Of a DNA stretch of 50,956 nt, positions 1-7,598 are shown one piece after another. The stretch's first letter is position 1; every line of letters starts with the position of its first letter. A program made the translations under genes and the position numbers. This DNA comes from Elusimicrobia bacterium GWA2_56_46. Its GTDB lineage: Bacteria > Elusimicrobiota > Elusimicrobia > Elusimicrobiales > UBA9959. The notes under the pieces are model-generated. The model was not told where the DNA came from, made no database searches, and saw nothing but the letters and a program-made list of their open reading frames with translations. The stretch lies in NCBI GenBank assembly GCA_001799575.1, contig MGTT01000014.1, positions 6,624 through 57,579 on the forward strand, written 5' to 3'.

Positions 1-537
1 CATAATTCGCGCAGAAGCCTGCCAACGGATTTACGAGACGCTGTTATTGAGCAACTCCCGTCAGGAGACGGTGACATACAGGGTTCGTTACCGGTGCCGA
101 AGGCTCCGGTTATGCATAACGCTGCTACATCCGCCAACTTGGTGTCAGTTGTCGGCACATATATTCGATTCAAAGCTTCTATGAGTGCGGCCGCGATGAA
201 TTTTCAGCTCAACGAACCGGATAAATCCATGTATGACGCACTGCGGTACTGGCAGGAAGCTGAGGCAGCTGCAAGGAAGTTCAACAGAGATCTCAAGCAA
301 GCACTGTCAAAAACACCTGTCAATAAGGACACTTTAGCCCTCGCAGAGCTTCTGCAGGTTTCTATAGAAGACACTAAGGCGCTGATTTGGTCATTTAAAG
401 AAGTCGTCGCTAAAATGTCGCCGGAATTAAAAGGCAAAAACGCACCAATTGAGCAGGCGATGAATAATGTTTGGGGCGAATTAAATGATTCCGCAGCATA
501 CTTGGCAGGGTCTCTAGGGGGAAAACCAATAAAGTAA
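1..537 (+). CDS. Hypothetical protein, 5' end outside the window
   Basis: The reading frame is open from base 1 with no stop, so the gene very probably starts upstream of the window; 178 residues are visible. A GTG at 94 and ATGs further in are possible starts but none has a convincing ribosome-binding site. The visible protein is mainly charged and predicted helical (residues about 70-155), with no signal peptide, membrane segment or motif I recognise, so I assign no function. The stop is followed 30 bases later by a good hairpin terminator. The DNA is less GC-rich by eye than the minus-strand genes next to it, which could reflect acquired DNA. It is convergent with the DUF2877 gene. That it is coding is moderately supported by the long open frame and terminator; its identity is unknown. 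Confidence 0.55.
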   Translation, partial: HNSRRSLPTDLRDAVIEQLPSGDGDIQGSLPVPKAPVMHNAATSANLVSVVGTYIRFKASMSAAAMNFQLNEPDKSMYDALRYWQEAEAAARKFNRDLKQALSKTPVNKDTLALAELLQVSIEDTKALIWSFKEVVAKMSPELKGKNAPIEQAMNNVWGELNDSAAYLAGSLGGKPIK

Positions 538-566
538 ACCGCCGGGGGATGCTGCACCCATTCAAT

Positions 567-603
567 AACCGGAGGGATTTTTAAAGCCCTCCGGTTCTTT
601 ATT
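567..603 (+). terminator. Rho-independent terminator
   Basis: A perfect 10 bp stem (AACCGGAGGG at 567-576 with CCCTCCGGTT at 587-596) closes a 10-base loop and is followed by CTTTATTA. It lies just after the stop of the partial gene ending at 537 and would end its transcription. It also sits between two convergent genes. Confidence 0.8.
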
Positions 604-662
604 AGGCAGACAGACGCCATGCCCCCCGGTAAAATCCATATAGGCCAGCATCAAAACGGAGA

Positions 663-1517
663 TTAAGCCGCTCTCAACCCGGCCTCGCAGCCGTATACCA
701 GGCCGGCGCAGAAGTCGGCGCCGGAAGTGTGGCCGCTCCTGAGCGAAGCTCTGGCGGCCGCGATCAGGCGCTTTTCGCTGAAACCGGCCAGCGCGGCCAG
801 AAGCTTCCCGGTCTTTTCATTCACGCGCCCGTTATAGGCGCAGTAAGTGAACGAGCCGGAAATAAAATTTTTGGTGACGGCATTATGGTAAACGGCATCC
901 TTGATAACGGAGAGATCCAAGGAATGGAAACCGCTTCCGACAGCAGGATTCAGGTTAGCTTCCACAAAATTCAGGCCGGTCAGACAACCGCACAGAAAAT
1001 CGTCTCCCGAGGGGGTGAGACCGAAACCCAGGCCGCGCAAAACGCGGGCGCCTTTGGCGTAGTCGCCGGCCTCTATGAGGGCCGCGCCATTTTTCATCTT
1101 TCCCAGCATCGTCCTCTCGAACACGGTTCTGAAAGCGTTTTCCGCGGAAAAAGAAAAAAGGAAGCACATACTTTTCTCCGGCGCATTGCGGCCCAGGAAG
1201 TCCCTGAGGGAACGCAGATTTTTCTTAAACAGCGCCGGTTCCAGCGGCAGCCTGGGAACCGCGGAATCATAATTCTTCTCCGGATCCACCTCCAGGCGGT
1301 TCTCATCTATGTAAAGCACTAGTTTGGTGATTTTAATACGGCGCGCGGCGCGCGGCAGGTGTTTAAGTACCACGTTCAGCGGGCCGTTGCCGGTTTTGCG
1401 GCTGACCAGCGATACCATGACACCCCTGGGCCCTCTGAAGTTGAGCGCGTTGTCAAAAGCGGAATGCAGGGCGAATATCCCCGGAGGTATGCGATCGCCA
1501 TAGCCGAGTATTTCCAT
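663..1517 (-). CDS. DUF2877 family protein (AllH-like)
   Basis: A 284-residue protein with the two signature blocks of DUF2877: GFGLTPSGDDFLCG at about 164-177 and GHTSGAD at 262-268. The family includes AllH, which with FdrA-like (AllF) and DUF1116 (AllG) proteins forms the oxamate carbamoyltransferase of anaerobic allantoin degradation. Neither partner is in this window, so the actual reaction here is unknown; a carbamoyl-transfer role is inference. It is the last gene of a minus-strand cluster and starts 3 bases after the stop of the nitrilase-family gene, so the two are almost certainly co-transcribed. No clear ribosome-binding site precedes the ATG, consistent with translational coupling. 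Family assignment is firm from the motifs; function is open. Confidence 0.85.
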   Translation of the reverse strand: MEILGYGDRIPPGIFALHSAFDNALNFRGPRGVMVSLVSRKTGNGPLNVVLKHLPRAARRIKITKLVLYIDENRLEVDPEKNYDSAVPRLPLEPALFKKNLRSLRDFLGRNAPEKSMCFLFSFSAENAFRTVFERTMLGKMKNGAALIEAGDYAKGARVLRGLGFGLTPSGDDFLCGCLTGLNFVEANLNPAVGSGFHSLDLSVIKDAVYHNAVTKNFISGSFTYCAYNGRVNEKTGKLLAALAGFSEKRLIAAARASLRSGHTSGADFCAGLVYGCEAGLRAA

Positions 1518-1520
1518 AAA

Positions 1521-2282
1521 TTATTGCCACGGCAAATTCTTGCGCTCTTTCAGAAACGGGTATCTTTCGCGGGTTTTGGCGACAAGCTCTCTGGTCACGT
1601 CCGTCTCGGAGACGAAAACGCCTTCGCCGGTACCGGCGTCCAGCGCCGTCTTGCCGAGAGGATCGAAACACATCGAATTCCCGGAATACTCCAGCTTTCC
1701 TTCAAGACCTATACGGTTTGCGCCCACGCAATAGGCCTGGTTCTCAATGGCCCGGGCACGCAGCATCGTAATCCAGTGTTCCGCGCGGCGCATCGGCCAG
1801 GCCGCGATGACCAGGTAGAGATCCGCGTTCTCCGCCATCTTCCAGAAAAGGTAGGGGAACCGGAGATCGAAACAGACGGCCGGCATGATTTTCAGGCCTT
1901 CCAGCTCGAACAATTCCTGCTTTGAGCCGGCCTTGTAATGCTTGTCCTCTCCGCCGAAAGCGTAGAGGTGGATCTTGGAGTAAGTATTGACCCGGTCGCC
2001 GTGCCTGTTCAGCGTTATCAGGTTGTTGAAACCATTCTCCACTCCGCCGTAAGAGACGTTAATGTTATTCCGCTGAGCCAGGTCGCGGAAGAAATCCTTG
2101 TCGGAGCCGCTCAGTTCCGCGACGGACGTGTTCATGGTGAACCCGCTCAGAGTCATCTCGGAGAAGATGAGCCAGTCTATCTCTTTTTTGCGGGGGCAGG
2201 CCTCGAACAATCCTTCGATTCTCTTCTTATTAGCTTCTTTGTCTTCCCATTTGACGGCGTATTGGCATAAGGCTAGTTTCAT
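1521..2282 (-). CDS. Carbon-nitrogen hydrolase (nitrilase superfamily)
   Basis: A 253-residue single-domain amidohydrolase, the usual length for the family. The Glu-Lys-Cys triad is visible: E42 in FSEMTLSGF, K103 in YSKIHLY and C137 in PAVCFDLRFP. It would hydrolyse a C-N bond of an amide or carbamoyl compound in the cytoplasm. The sequence resembles the omega-amidase/YafV-like branch, but the substrate cannot be read from it. The ATG at 2282 has AAGGA about 9 bases upstream. The gene lies between the molybdenum-hydroxylase large subunit and the DUF2877 gene, suggesting it acts on a ring-opened product of that pathway (inference). An alternative is a general metabolite-repair amidase. Confidence 0.88.
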   Translation of the reverse strand: MKLALCQYAVKWEDKEANKKRIEGLFEACPRKKEIDWLIFSEMTLSGFTMNTSVAELSGSDKDFFRDLAQRNNINVSYGGVENGFNNLITLNRHGDRVNTYSKIHLYAFGGEDKHYKAGSKQELFELEGLKIMPAVCFDLRFPYLFWKMAENADLYLVIAAWPMRRAEHWITMLRARAIENQAYCVGANRIGLEGKLEYSGNSMCFDPLGKTALDAGTGEGVFVSETDVTRELVAKTRERYPFLKERKNLPWQ

Positions 2283-2313
2283 GATGATACATCCTTAAGT
2301 AAGTGACTAGTGG

Positions 2314-4728
2314 TTAGCGTGAATCACTTCTTTTGCTGCTGTGCTTCACCGCCAGCGCCACTTTCTCCTTGGTGACCGGCATATCCTTTATGCGCACGCC
2401 CAGGGCATCTTCCACGGCGTTGGCTATCAGCGGAGCGGCGGGGATCATAGTATGCTCTCCCACGCCGCGCGCTCCGTAAGGGCCGTCGGGCTGGGCCACC
2501 TCGATAATTATCGGCACCACTACATCCGGCATATCCAGCGCGGTGGGGATCTTATAGTCGGAGAAATTAGCGTTCAGCAGTTTCCCTTTGTCGCTGAAAC
2601 GCATATCCTCATACAGCACCGTGGCGAACCCCTGCAGCAGACCGCCCACGATCTGTCCCCTCACCAGATCCGGATTTATGGCCTTGCCGCAGTCCACGGC
2701 CAGCACGGCCTTTTTTATTTTCATCTTGCCGGTTTCCCGGTCAACTTCAAGAATAATGCCGGCCGAACCCGTGGTGTAATGCACATTGGGATGGCCGCCC
2801 TGGCCGGTTTCCGGATCGCCTATGGCGGAAGTGAATTCCGGCATGAACATACCGGAGCCCATTATCGGCCCTCCCTTAAAGGTGTGGTCGCCGGCCTGTA
2901 TGCCGTTGATGACGAAATCCCGCAGACGCAGTCCAAAATCGGGCTTGGTGCGGCAGCGCACTGTTTCATCTTTCAGATAAAGCGCGGATTTATCCAGGCC
3001 GTGCACACGCTGAACAAGGTCGAAAATTTTCTCCCTGGCTTCCAGCGCGGCGCGTTTGACCGCGTTGCCGCAGCCCCAGGTGACATGCGAGCCCACGGTC
3101 TGCCACTCGTAAGGATTGCGGTCGGTGTCAGGGGTTTCGACGCGGATCTTCGTCACGGGCACGCTCAGAACCTCCGAAGCTATCTGCGCCATCACAGTAT
3201 GCAGCCCCTGGCCTATCTCCATGCCGGAGATCAGGATATTTATACTGGCGTCCTCGTTGAATTTGAGAAAAGCGCTGGAACCGGCGTTGGGCGGCATGGC
3301 GGGGGATTTCCAGAAACAGACCAGGGCCTTGCCTATGGCTTTATCCGGATCTTTTGACTTTTCTTTAACACCCCACTTTATTTCCTTTTCCACTTTTTCT
3401 ATGGCCTCCAGAATTCCGTTTGGGTTCATCTGCGCGCCATAAGGCAGAGTATCGCCCTCCTTTATGGCGTTCTTCTTGCGGAAAGCCACGGAGTCCATGC
3501 CCAGCTTGTCCGCCATGCGGGTGATGTGCGATTCCAGCCCGAAAAGGAACTCGGAATAGCCGAAACCGCGGTAAGGCCCGCCGGGGGGGAGATTGGTATA
3601 AATGCACATGGAATCTATACTCAGGTTGTCCACTTTATAGGGGCCGCTGGCCGACAGACCCGCCGCGTTGACGACATTGGCGCCGTATTCCACATAGGCG
3701 CCGGCATCCCAATAAAGTTTGAAGTCCAGCGCGGTTATGCGGCCATCCTTTTTTACGCCCATCTTCACTTTGGCGGTCACCCCCTGACGCTGGTAGGTGT
3801 TGTAAAATTCCTGGGCCCGGTTCCAGAGAACCTTTATGGGTCTGCCCGGCACGGCCATAGCGAGCGCCGCGCCGATTATTTCCATGCTGACCCCGGCCTT
3901 GCCGCCGAAGCCGCCGCCGAGATAGGTGCTGATGACGCGCACGTCCTTGTGGCTGATACCGAATGGCTCCAGCGCCTGCGCGAAGACGTTGCGCTGGGTG
4001 AAGGGGGATTGCGAGGATGTCCACATTGTGAGGCGGCCGGCTTCGTCGTAGAGGCCAATGACGGAATGGGGTTCTATGGCGCAGTGGGCGTAGCGGGGGA
4101 CGGTGTAGGTATCTTCCATTACCAGATCCGCGTCTTTAAAGCCTTTGGCCAGGTCGCCTTTGCGGGTTTTGCGCCAGTGGGCGATATTGGTGCCGGGTTT
4201 GGGAAAGAACCAGGGAACATGGCGGTAGTTTTTCAGATCCGGATGAACGAGGGGGGATTTTTTCTCCAGAGCTTTTACCGGGTCGAACACCGGGGCAAGC
4301 TCCTCGTATTCCACTTCCACCAGCGCCGCGCCGCGCAAGGCTATTTTGGGATCTGTAGCCACTACGGCGGCGACCTGTTCGCCTACGAAGCGGACGGTGT
4401 CGGTGGCGAAGACATAGCGGTCGGTCATGTAGAGGCCGAATTTATGGGTGAAGCTGCGGCCTGTGACGACTTTGACTACGCCGTGAAGCTTTTCGGCTTT
4501 GGAGGTATCTATGGATTTTATTCTGGCATGTGCGAAAGGGCTTTCCACTACGGCGGCAAAAAGGAGCCCGGGGCCGAACTCCAGGTCGTCGGTATACTTA
4601 GCCGCCCCTTTTATCTTCTCCCACCCGTCCACCCGCAAAACGCTCTTGCCGATAACGGTCAGATCGTCCTTCGGCCCTGGGGCTTTCACGCCTTTCTTAG
4701 GCTTTCGTACAAGTTTCTGAAGATCCAT
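2314..4728 (-). CDS. Xanthine dehydrogenase-family molybdenum-binding subunit
   Basis: 804 residues, the usual size of the large molybdopterin subunit of xanthine dehydrogenase/aldehyde oxidoreductase-type enzymes. The N-terminal a/b hammerhead domain (about 25-140) is followed by the Mo-cofactor domains. Visible landmarks are GGGFGGKAG (271-279), PYRGFG (385-390, the xanthine-dehydrogenase form rather than the AYRCSFR loop of CO dehydrogenase), and GARGVGE with the presumed catalytic base Glu near 758. The enzyme would hydroxylate a purine, other N-heterocycle or aldehyde, passing electrons to the Fe-S and FAD subunits encoded upstream. GAGG sits 7 bases before the ATG. A lipoprotein gene and a long hairpin separate it from its partner subunits, which is unusual. 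No XdhC-type cofactor-insertion gene is nearby. The exact substrate is undetermined. Confidence 0.92.
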   Translation of the reverse strand: MDLQKLVRKPKKGVKAPGPKDDLTVIGKSVLRVDGWEKIKGAAKYTDDLEFGPGLLFAAVVESPFAHARIKSIDTSKAEKLHGVVKVVTGRSFTHKFGLYMTDRYVFATDTVRFVGEQVAAVVATDPKIALRGAALVEVEYEELAPVFDPVKALEKKSPLVHPDLKNYRHVPWFFPKPGTNIAHWRKTRKGDLAKGFKDADLVMEDTYTVPRYAHCAIEPHSVIGLYDEAGRLTMWTSSQSPFTQRNVFAQALEPFGISHKDVRVISTYLGGGFGGKAGVSMEIIGAALAMAVPGRPIKVLWNRAQEFYNTYQRQGVTAKVKMGVKKDGRITALDFKLYWDAGAYVEYGANVVNAAGLSASGPYKVDNLSIDSMCIYTNLPPGGPYRGFGYSEFLFGLESHITRMADKLGMDSVAFRKKNAIKEGDTLPYGAQMNPNGILEAIEKVEKEIKWGVKEKSKDPDKAIGKALVCFWKSPAMPPNAGSSAFLKFNEDASINILISGMEIGQGLHTVMAQIASEVLSVPVTKIRVETPDTDRNPYEWQTVGSHVTWGCGNAVKRAALEAREKIFDLVQRVHGLDKSALYLKDETVRCRTKPDFGLRLRDFVINGIQAGDHTFKGGPIMGSGMFMPEFTSAIGDPETGQGGHPNVHYTTGSAGIILEVDRETGKMKIKKAVLAVDCGKAINPDLVRGQIVGGLLQGFATVLYEDMRFSDKGKLLNANFSDYKIPTALDMPDVVVPIIIEVAQPDGPYGARGVGEHTMIPAAPLIANAVEDALGVRIKDMPVTKEKVALAVKHSSKRSDSR

Positions 4729-4755
4729 AAGTTACCTCGTATGGTTACCTTTAAA

Positions 4756-4847
4756 GGAAGCAGACGGATTTTTATCACCTTATCAATAACAAGGGGTGAC
4801 AAGGCCCCCGTCAAAGATCAAAACAAAATAAAAATCCGCCTGTCTCC
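4756..4847. repeat. Long imperfect inverted repeat between lipoprotein and Mo-subunit genes
   Basis: The arms 4756-4775 and 4828-4847 pair over 20 bp with about four mismatches (shared core CGGATTTTTAT). They enclose a 52-base loop with a smaller ACCTT/AAGGGGT pairing. The U-run follows the hairpin only when read on the plus strand, so it is not an ordinary terminator for the minus-strand operon. It could be an mRNA processing or attenuation structure, or the remnant of an inserted element. Function unknown. Confidence 0.6.
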
Positions 4848-4852
4848 TTTTT

Positions 4853-5272
4853 CTACTTACCGCTGGTCGGGGCGCAGCTGGCCATATTGAAGCGCACCTG
4901 GGGAGGGGTCTTGGCGGCGTTCTGGCCGAAGATGCCGGTCTGCACGCACTGGCCGGACTCCACCGGGAACGCCTCCACCTTGACCGTGTCCAAAATCATG
5001 GGATAATTAGGATCTCCGCGCCACATCCTGCGCACGGTAACCCGCACCGGGGAATTTCCGTAGTTAGCGTTATTGACCATTATGCGGGCGCCAGGCGGTT
5101 CCGTGATGACCTCAAAGGTCTCGTCGACGGACGGCTGCGCCTGCTGCTGCGCGGATTCCTGTCCGATACCGTCGAAAAGCCCGCCTCTCCGCTTCTTCAC
5201 CATCCCGCCCTGCGGCATAGCGCAGGCGGCCGAAAACACTAACGCAATACCCAGCAATATTATTTTGTCCAT
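4853..5272 (-). CDS. Putative lipoprotein with PEGA-like domain
   Basis: 139 residues from the ATG at 5272; an upstream ATG at 5311 would add 13 unlikely residues before the signal sequence. The N-terminus (MDKIILLGIALVFSAAC) is a classic lipoprotein signal peptide with the lipid-acceptor Cys at 17, so the protein is probably membrane-anchored outside the cytoplasm. Residues about 52-80 (ITEPPGARIMVNN...YGNSPVRV) resemble the PEGA motif, a small surface/adhesion-type beta domain. AGGAG lies about 14 bases upstream. The gene sits between the Fe-S and Mo subunit genes of a cytoplasmic-type hydroxylase, an odd place for a lipoprotein. Either it was inserted there or the enzyme has an unsuspected envelope link. 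No function beyond the anchor can be claimed. Confidence 0.7.
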   Translation of the reverse strand: MDKIILLGIALVFSAACAMPQGGMVKKRRGGLFDGIGQESAQQQAQPSVDETFEVITEPPGARIMVNNANYGNSPVRVTVRRMWRGDPNYPMILDTVKVEAFPVESGQCVQTGIFGQNAAKTPPQVRFNMASCAPTSGK

Positions 5273-5316
5273 ATTTTCACATTCCGCTCCTACCGGACTT
5301 TTTCGCCTCATTCGTC

Positions 5317-5805
5317 TTACTTGCGACCTGTGACTTGCGTCTTGCCGCCGGCCGCTTCCGCTATCGCCTCCACTATCGGTTCGTAGCCGGTGCAGCGGCA
5401 GAGGTTGCCGGCTATGGCTTCCTTGATCTCGTGCGCGGCGGGCCTGGGATTTTTCTCAAGCAGTTCCGTGGCGGAAAGTATCACGCCCGGCGCGCAGAAC
5501 CCGCACTGGAATGAGTTCTTCTCGTGAAATTTTTTCTGGAGCTTCTTCGTCCATTTATTGGAGCCGGCGCCTTCCAGCGTCATGATCCCGGAACCGTGCG
5601 CCTCGACGGCCAGGATCAGACAGGATCGGACGGTCTTGCCATTCATGATCACCGTACAGGCGCCGCAGTCGCCGCGGTCGCAGCCCGCCTTCGGGCTTTT
5701 TATGCCGAGTTTGCCGCGCAGGACGTCCATAAGAACATCGCTGGGCTCGACCTCGATCGATATTTTTTCGTTATTTAAATCGAACTGGATATTGCGCTTT
5801 TTCAT
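5317..5805 (-). CDS. Xanthine dehydrogenase-family iron-sulfur subunit
   Basis: 162 residues with both [2Fe-2S] clusters of this family. The plant-ferredoxin-like cluster uses C42, C47, C50 (GCDRGDCGAC) and C62; the C-terminal helical-bundle cluster uses C101, C104 (CGFCAPG) and C136, C138 (NLCRCTGY). It carries electrons from the molybdenum centre to the FAD subunit. Its ATG overlaps the stop of the FAD-subunit gene (ATGA), so the two are translationally coupled, and AAGGAA lies 7 bases upstream. The last residues (TQVTGRK) are encoded by a degenerate repetitive stretch (5318-5345) of the kind found at other gene junctions in this window. Identity is firm. Confidence 0.95.
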   Translation of the reverse strand: MKKRNIQFDLNNEKISIEVEPSDVLMDVLRGKLGIKSPKAGCDRGDCGACTVIMNGKTVRSCLILAVEAHGSGIMTLEGAGSNKWTKKLQKKFHEKNSFQCGFCAPGVILSATELLEKNPRPAAHEIKEAIAGNLCRCTGYEPIVEAIAEAAGGKTQVTGRK

Positions 5806-6695
5806 ACTATATTCCTTTCCCCGTACTTGGGCCCCTTACCTGACAACCGCGCCGCCGCGTTTTCGAGCGCGCGGCCCAGCATCACCTGCGTCATGTGCAG
5901 GCGGTATTCCCTGGACGAGCGGATGTCGCTGATGGGGGAGATTTCCCGCAGTATGATTTCTTTCGCCCTGGAAAGAACTTTTGCGTTGAGCTTTGAGCCG
6001 TTGAGCGCCGCCTCGGTTTTGGGGCAGCGCGCGGGTTTAGGGCCCAGCGCGCAGACGGCCACGCGGTAAGTGTTATCGGGTAAAACCAGCGCCGCCACGC
6101 CGCCCTGCGCCAGATCCTCGCCCTCGTACCGTGAAAGCTTCATATAACAGCCGGCGTGTTTTACAGCGGGCGGTTTCAGCTCGATGGCGGCGACTATTTC
6201 ATCTACGGCCAGGACTGTCTTTTTAGGACCGGCAAACCAGTCATGGATGGAAATGCGGCGTCCGCCCCTGATGCTTTTGACCAGAACTTCGGCGTCATAA
6301 ACGGCCAGGACGGGGGCGGAATCGGCCGAGGGCACGGCGGAGCAGATGTTGCCGGCTATGGTGGCGCGGTTCCTGACGCCCGTTGAGGCCACGGTCAGAG
6401 CCGCCTCCCGGAGGAGGGGGAACCTGCTCTTTATGAGCGGGGAATCTATAAGATCGGAGAACGTTGCCAGCGCGCCGATGCGCAAAGTGTCACCCTTAAG
6501 CGAGAGGCCGGCGAGTTCCTCCAGCGCCTTTATATCAACCACGACCTCGGGGCGGACAAGATTCTCTTTAAGGCGTACCACAAGATCGGTGCCGCCCGCC
6601 AGCGCCATGGCGTTCTCTTTGTAAAGCGAAAAGACATGGAGGGCTTCGTCCATGTCCTTAGGTTTCACATACTCAAATTCTGTTACGATCGGCAT
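5802..6695 (-). CDS. Xanthine dehydrogenase-family FAD-binding subunit
   Basis: 297 residues from the ATG at 6695, chosen because AAGGAG stands 8 bases upstream and because family members begin near this point; an in-frame ATG at 6737 would add 14 unlikely residues. The vanillyl-alcohol-oxidase type FAD-binding fold shows ALAGGTDLV (31-39) and TIAGNICSAVPSADSAPVL (112-130), followed by the C-terminal CO-dehydrogenase flavoprotein domain. It accepts electrons from the Fe-S subunit and passes them to NAD+ or another acceptor. It overlaps the Fe-S subunit gene by 4 bases and follows the cyclase-family gene by about 60 bases. Confidence 0.93.
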   Translation of the reverse strand: MPIVTEFEYVKPKDMDEALHVFSLYKENAMALAGGTDLVVRLKENLVRPEVVVDIKALEELAGLSLKGDTLRIGALATFSDLIDSPLIKSRFPLLREAALTVASTGVRNRATIAGNICSAVPSADSAPVLAVYDAEVLVKSIRGGRRISIHDWFAGPKKTVLAVDEIVAAIELKPPAVKHAGCYMKLSRYEGEDLAQGGVAALVLPDNTYRVAVCALGPKPARCPKTEAALNGSKLNAKVLSRAKEIILREISPISDIRSSREYRLHMTQVMLGRALENAAARLSGKGPKYGERNIV

Positions 6696-6755
6696 AAAAA
6701 CGCTCCTTACAAACCGCATACCAGCCCACCAGCGCAAATCGCCAATGGTAATTTG

Positions 6756-7571
6756 CTAAGCCGTCCACGCCACCACGCGGCCCATTGCCGACTCAAGCTC
6801 CATGCCCTTGAGAGGGAAGAACCCAAGCCAGCAGCGTTTATTGGAAAGTTTTTCTATCTCGCCGCCGATATTTTCGGCGTGGACCAGGCGCTTGGGGAAC
6901 AGCTTCAGATGCATGACCTGGTAATATTCCTCATAAGGGAACATTTCATCCCATTTCTTTCCGTAGTTCTTTTCGAGCTTGTTTTCGGCTTCCGTAAAGA
7001 GTTTGGGATGCCAGTTGCGTATGATGGTGTTCATCGGGTGGTCGGCGGAGCCGCAGTCCACTCCTATCCACTTAAATTTCATGGCCAGGGCCCACTTGTG
7101 GAACCGGGGGCCGGGGCCGGGATGCTTGCAGAAATAACGCACCTCGTCGCAGGTGTTCTTTTCATACCAGGCGTATTTATGATAGCCGGTGTTGATGATC
7201 AGGATATCGCCTTTGCGGATATCGGCGCGTTTCATCAGAAGCTCCGGTTCGTAAAGGTCATAGTCACTCACGTCTTTGGAGATATCCACTACCACCGCCG
7301 GCCCGGTCCATTCCCGCATCGGAACCTGGCCTATCGTGCGGCCGGCGCTGTAAAAATGGATCTCTCCGTCCATGTGGGTGCCCACATGGTTGGAAGTTTT
7401 CATTATCTGGCCGTTGGCGCCCTGGCCCATATGCGCGCCGGCTATCCGCTTGAAATACTGAAGTTGGAGCGGCATATAGCTGGGCCACGGGGGAGTATGG
7501 ATGCTGAGCGGCTGGGTAAGATCGTACATCTTCGCGCGCTCCATGAATTTTATGAAGTCATTGGGTTTCAT
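6756..7571 (-). CDS. Cyclase family protein (metal-dependent amidohydrolase)
   Basis: 271 residues from the ATG at 7571, which has a strong GGAGG 7 bases upstream; an ATG at 7595 lacks one. The family metal-binding motif HVGTHMDGEIHF is at 62-73 (HxGTHxDxxxHF). Members include bacterial kynurenine formamidase and isatin hydrolase, which open rings or hydrolyse N-formyl groups using Mn2+ or Zn2+. Together with the molybdenum hydroxylase, nitrilase and DUF2877 genes downstream, a role in hydrolysing an oxidised N-heterocycle is a reasonable inference. It begins 27 bases after the proS stop, so it may share the proS transcript. Substrate unknown. Confidence 0.85.
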   Translation of the reverse strand: MKPNDFIKFMERAKMYDLTQPLSIHTPPWPSYMPLQLQYFKRIAGAHMGQGANGQIMKTSNHVGTHMDGEIHFYSAGRTIGQVPMREWTGPAVVVDISKDVSDYDLYEPELLMKRADIRKGDILIINTGYHKYAWYEKNTCDEVRYFCKHPGPGPRFHKWALAMKFKWIGVDCGSADHPMNTIIRNWHPKLFTEAENKLEKNYGKKWDEMFPYEEYYQVMHLKLFPKRLVHAENIGGEIEKLSNKRCWLGFFPLKGMELESAMGRVVAWTA

Positions 7572-7598
7572 ATTTTTCCTCCGAAAAAACACCATGCC

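Noticed and set aside
4756-4847. Molybdenum-cofactor riboswitch before the Mo-subunit gene
   Set aside because: Only a long imperfect stem with an AT-rich arm is visible; I could not match the conserved features of that riboswitch class, so no regulatory name is given.
3526-4890. Long plus-strand open frame (about 450 codons) opposite the molybdenum-subunit gene
   Set aside because: It is the antisense shadow of a GC-rich gene with clear family motifs; the translated product has no recognisable domain.
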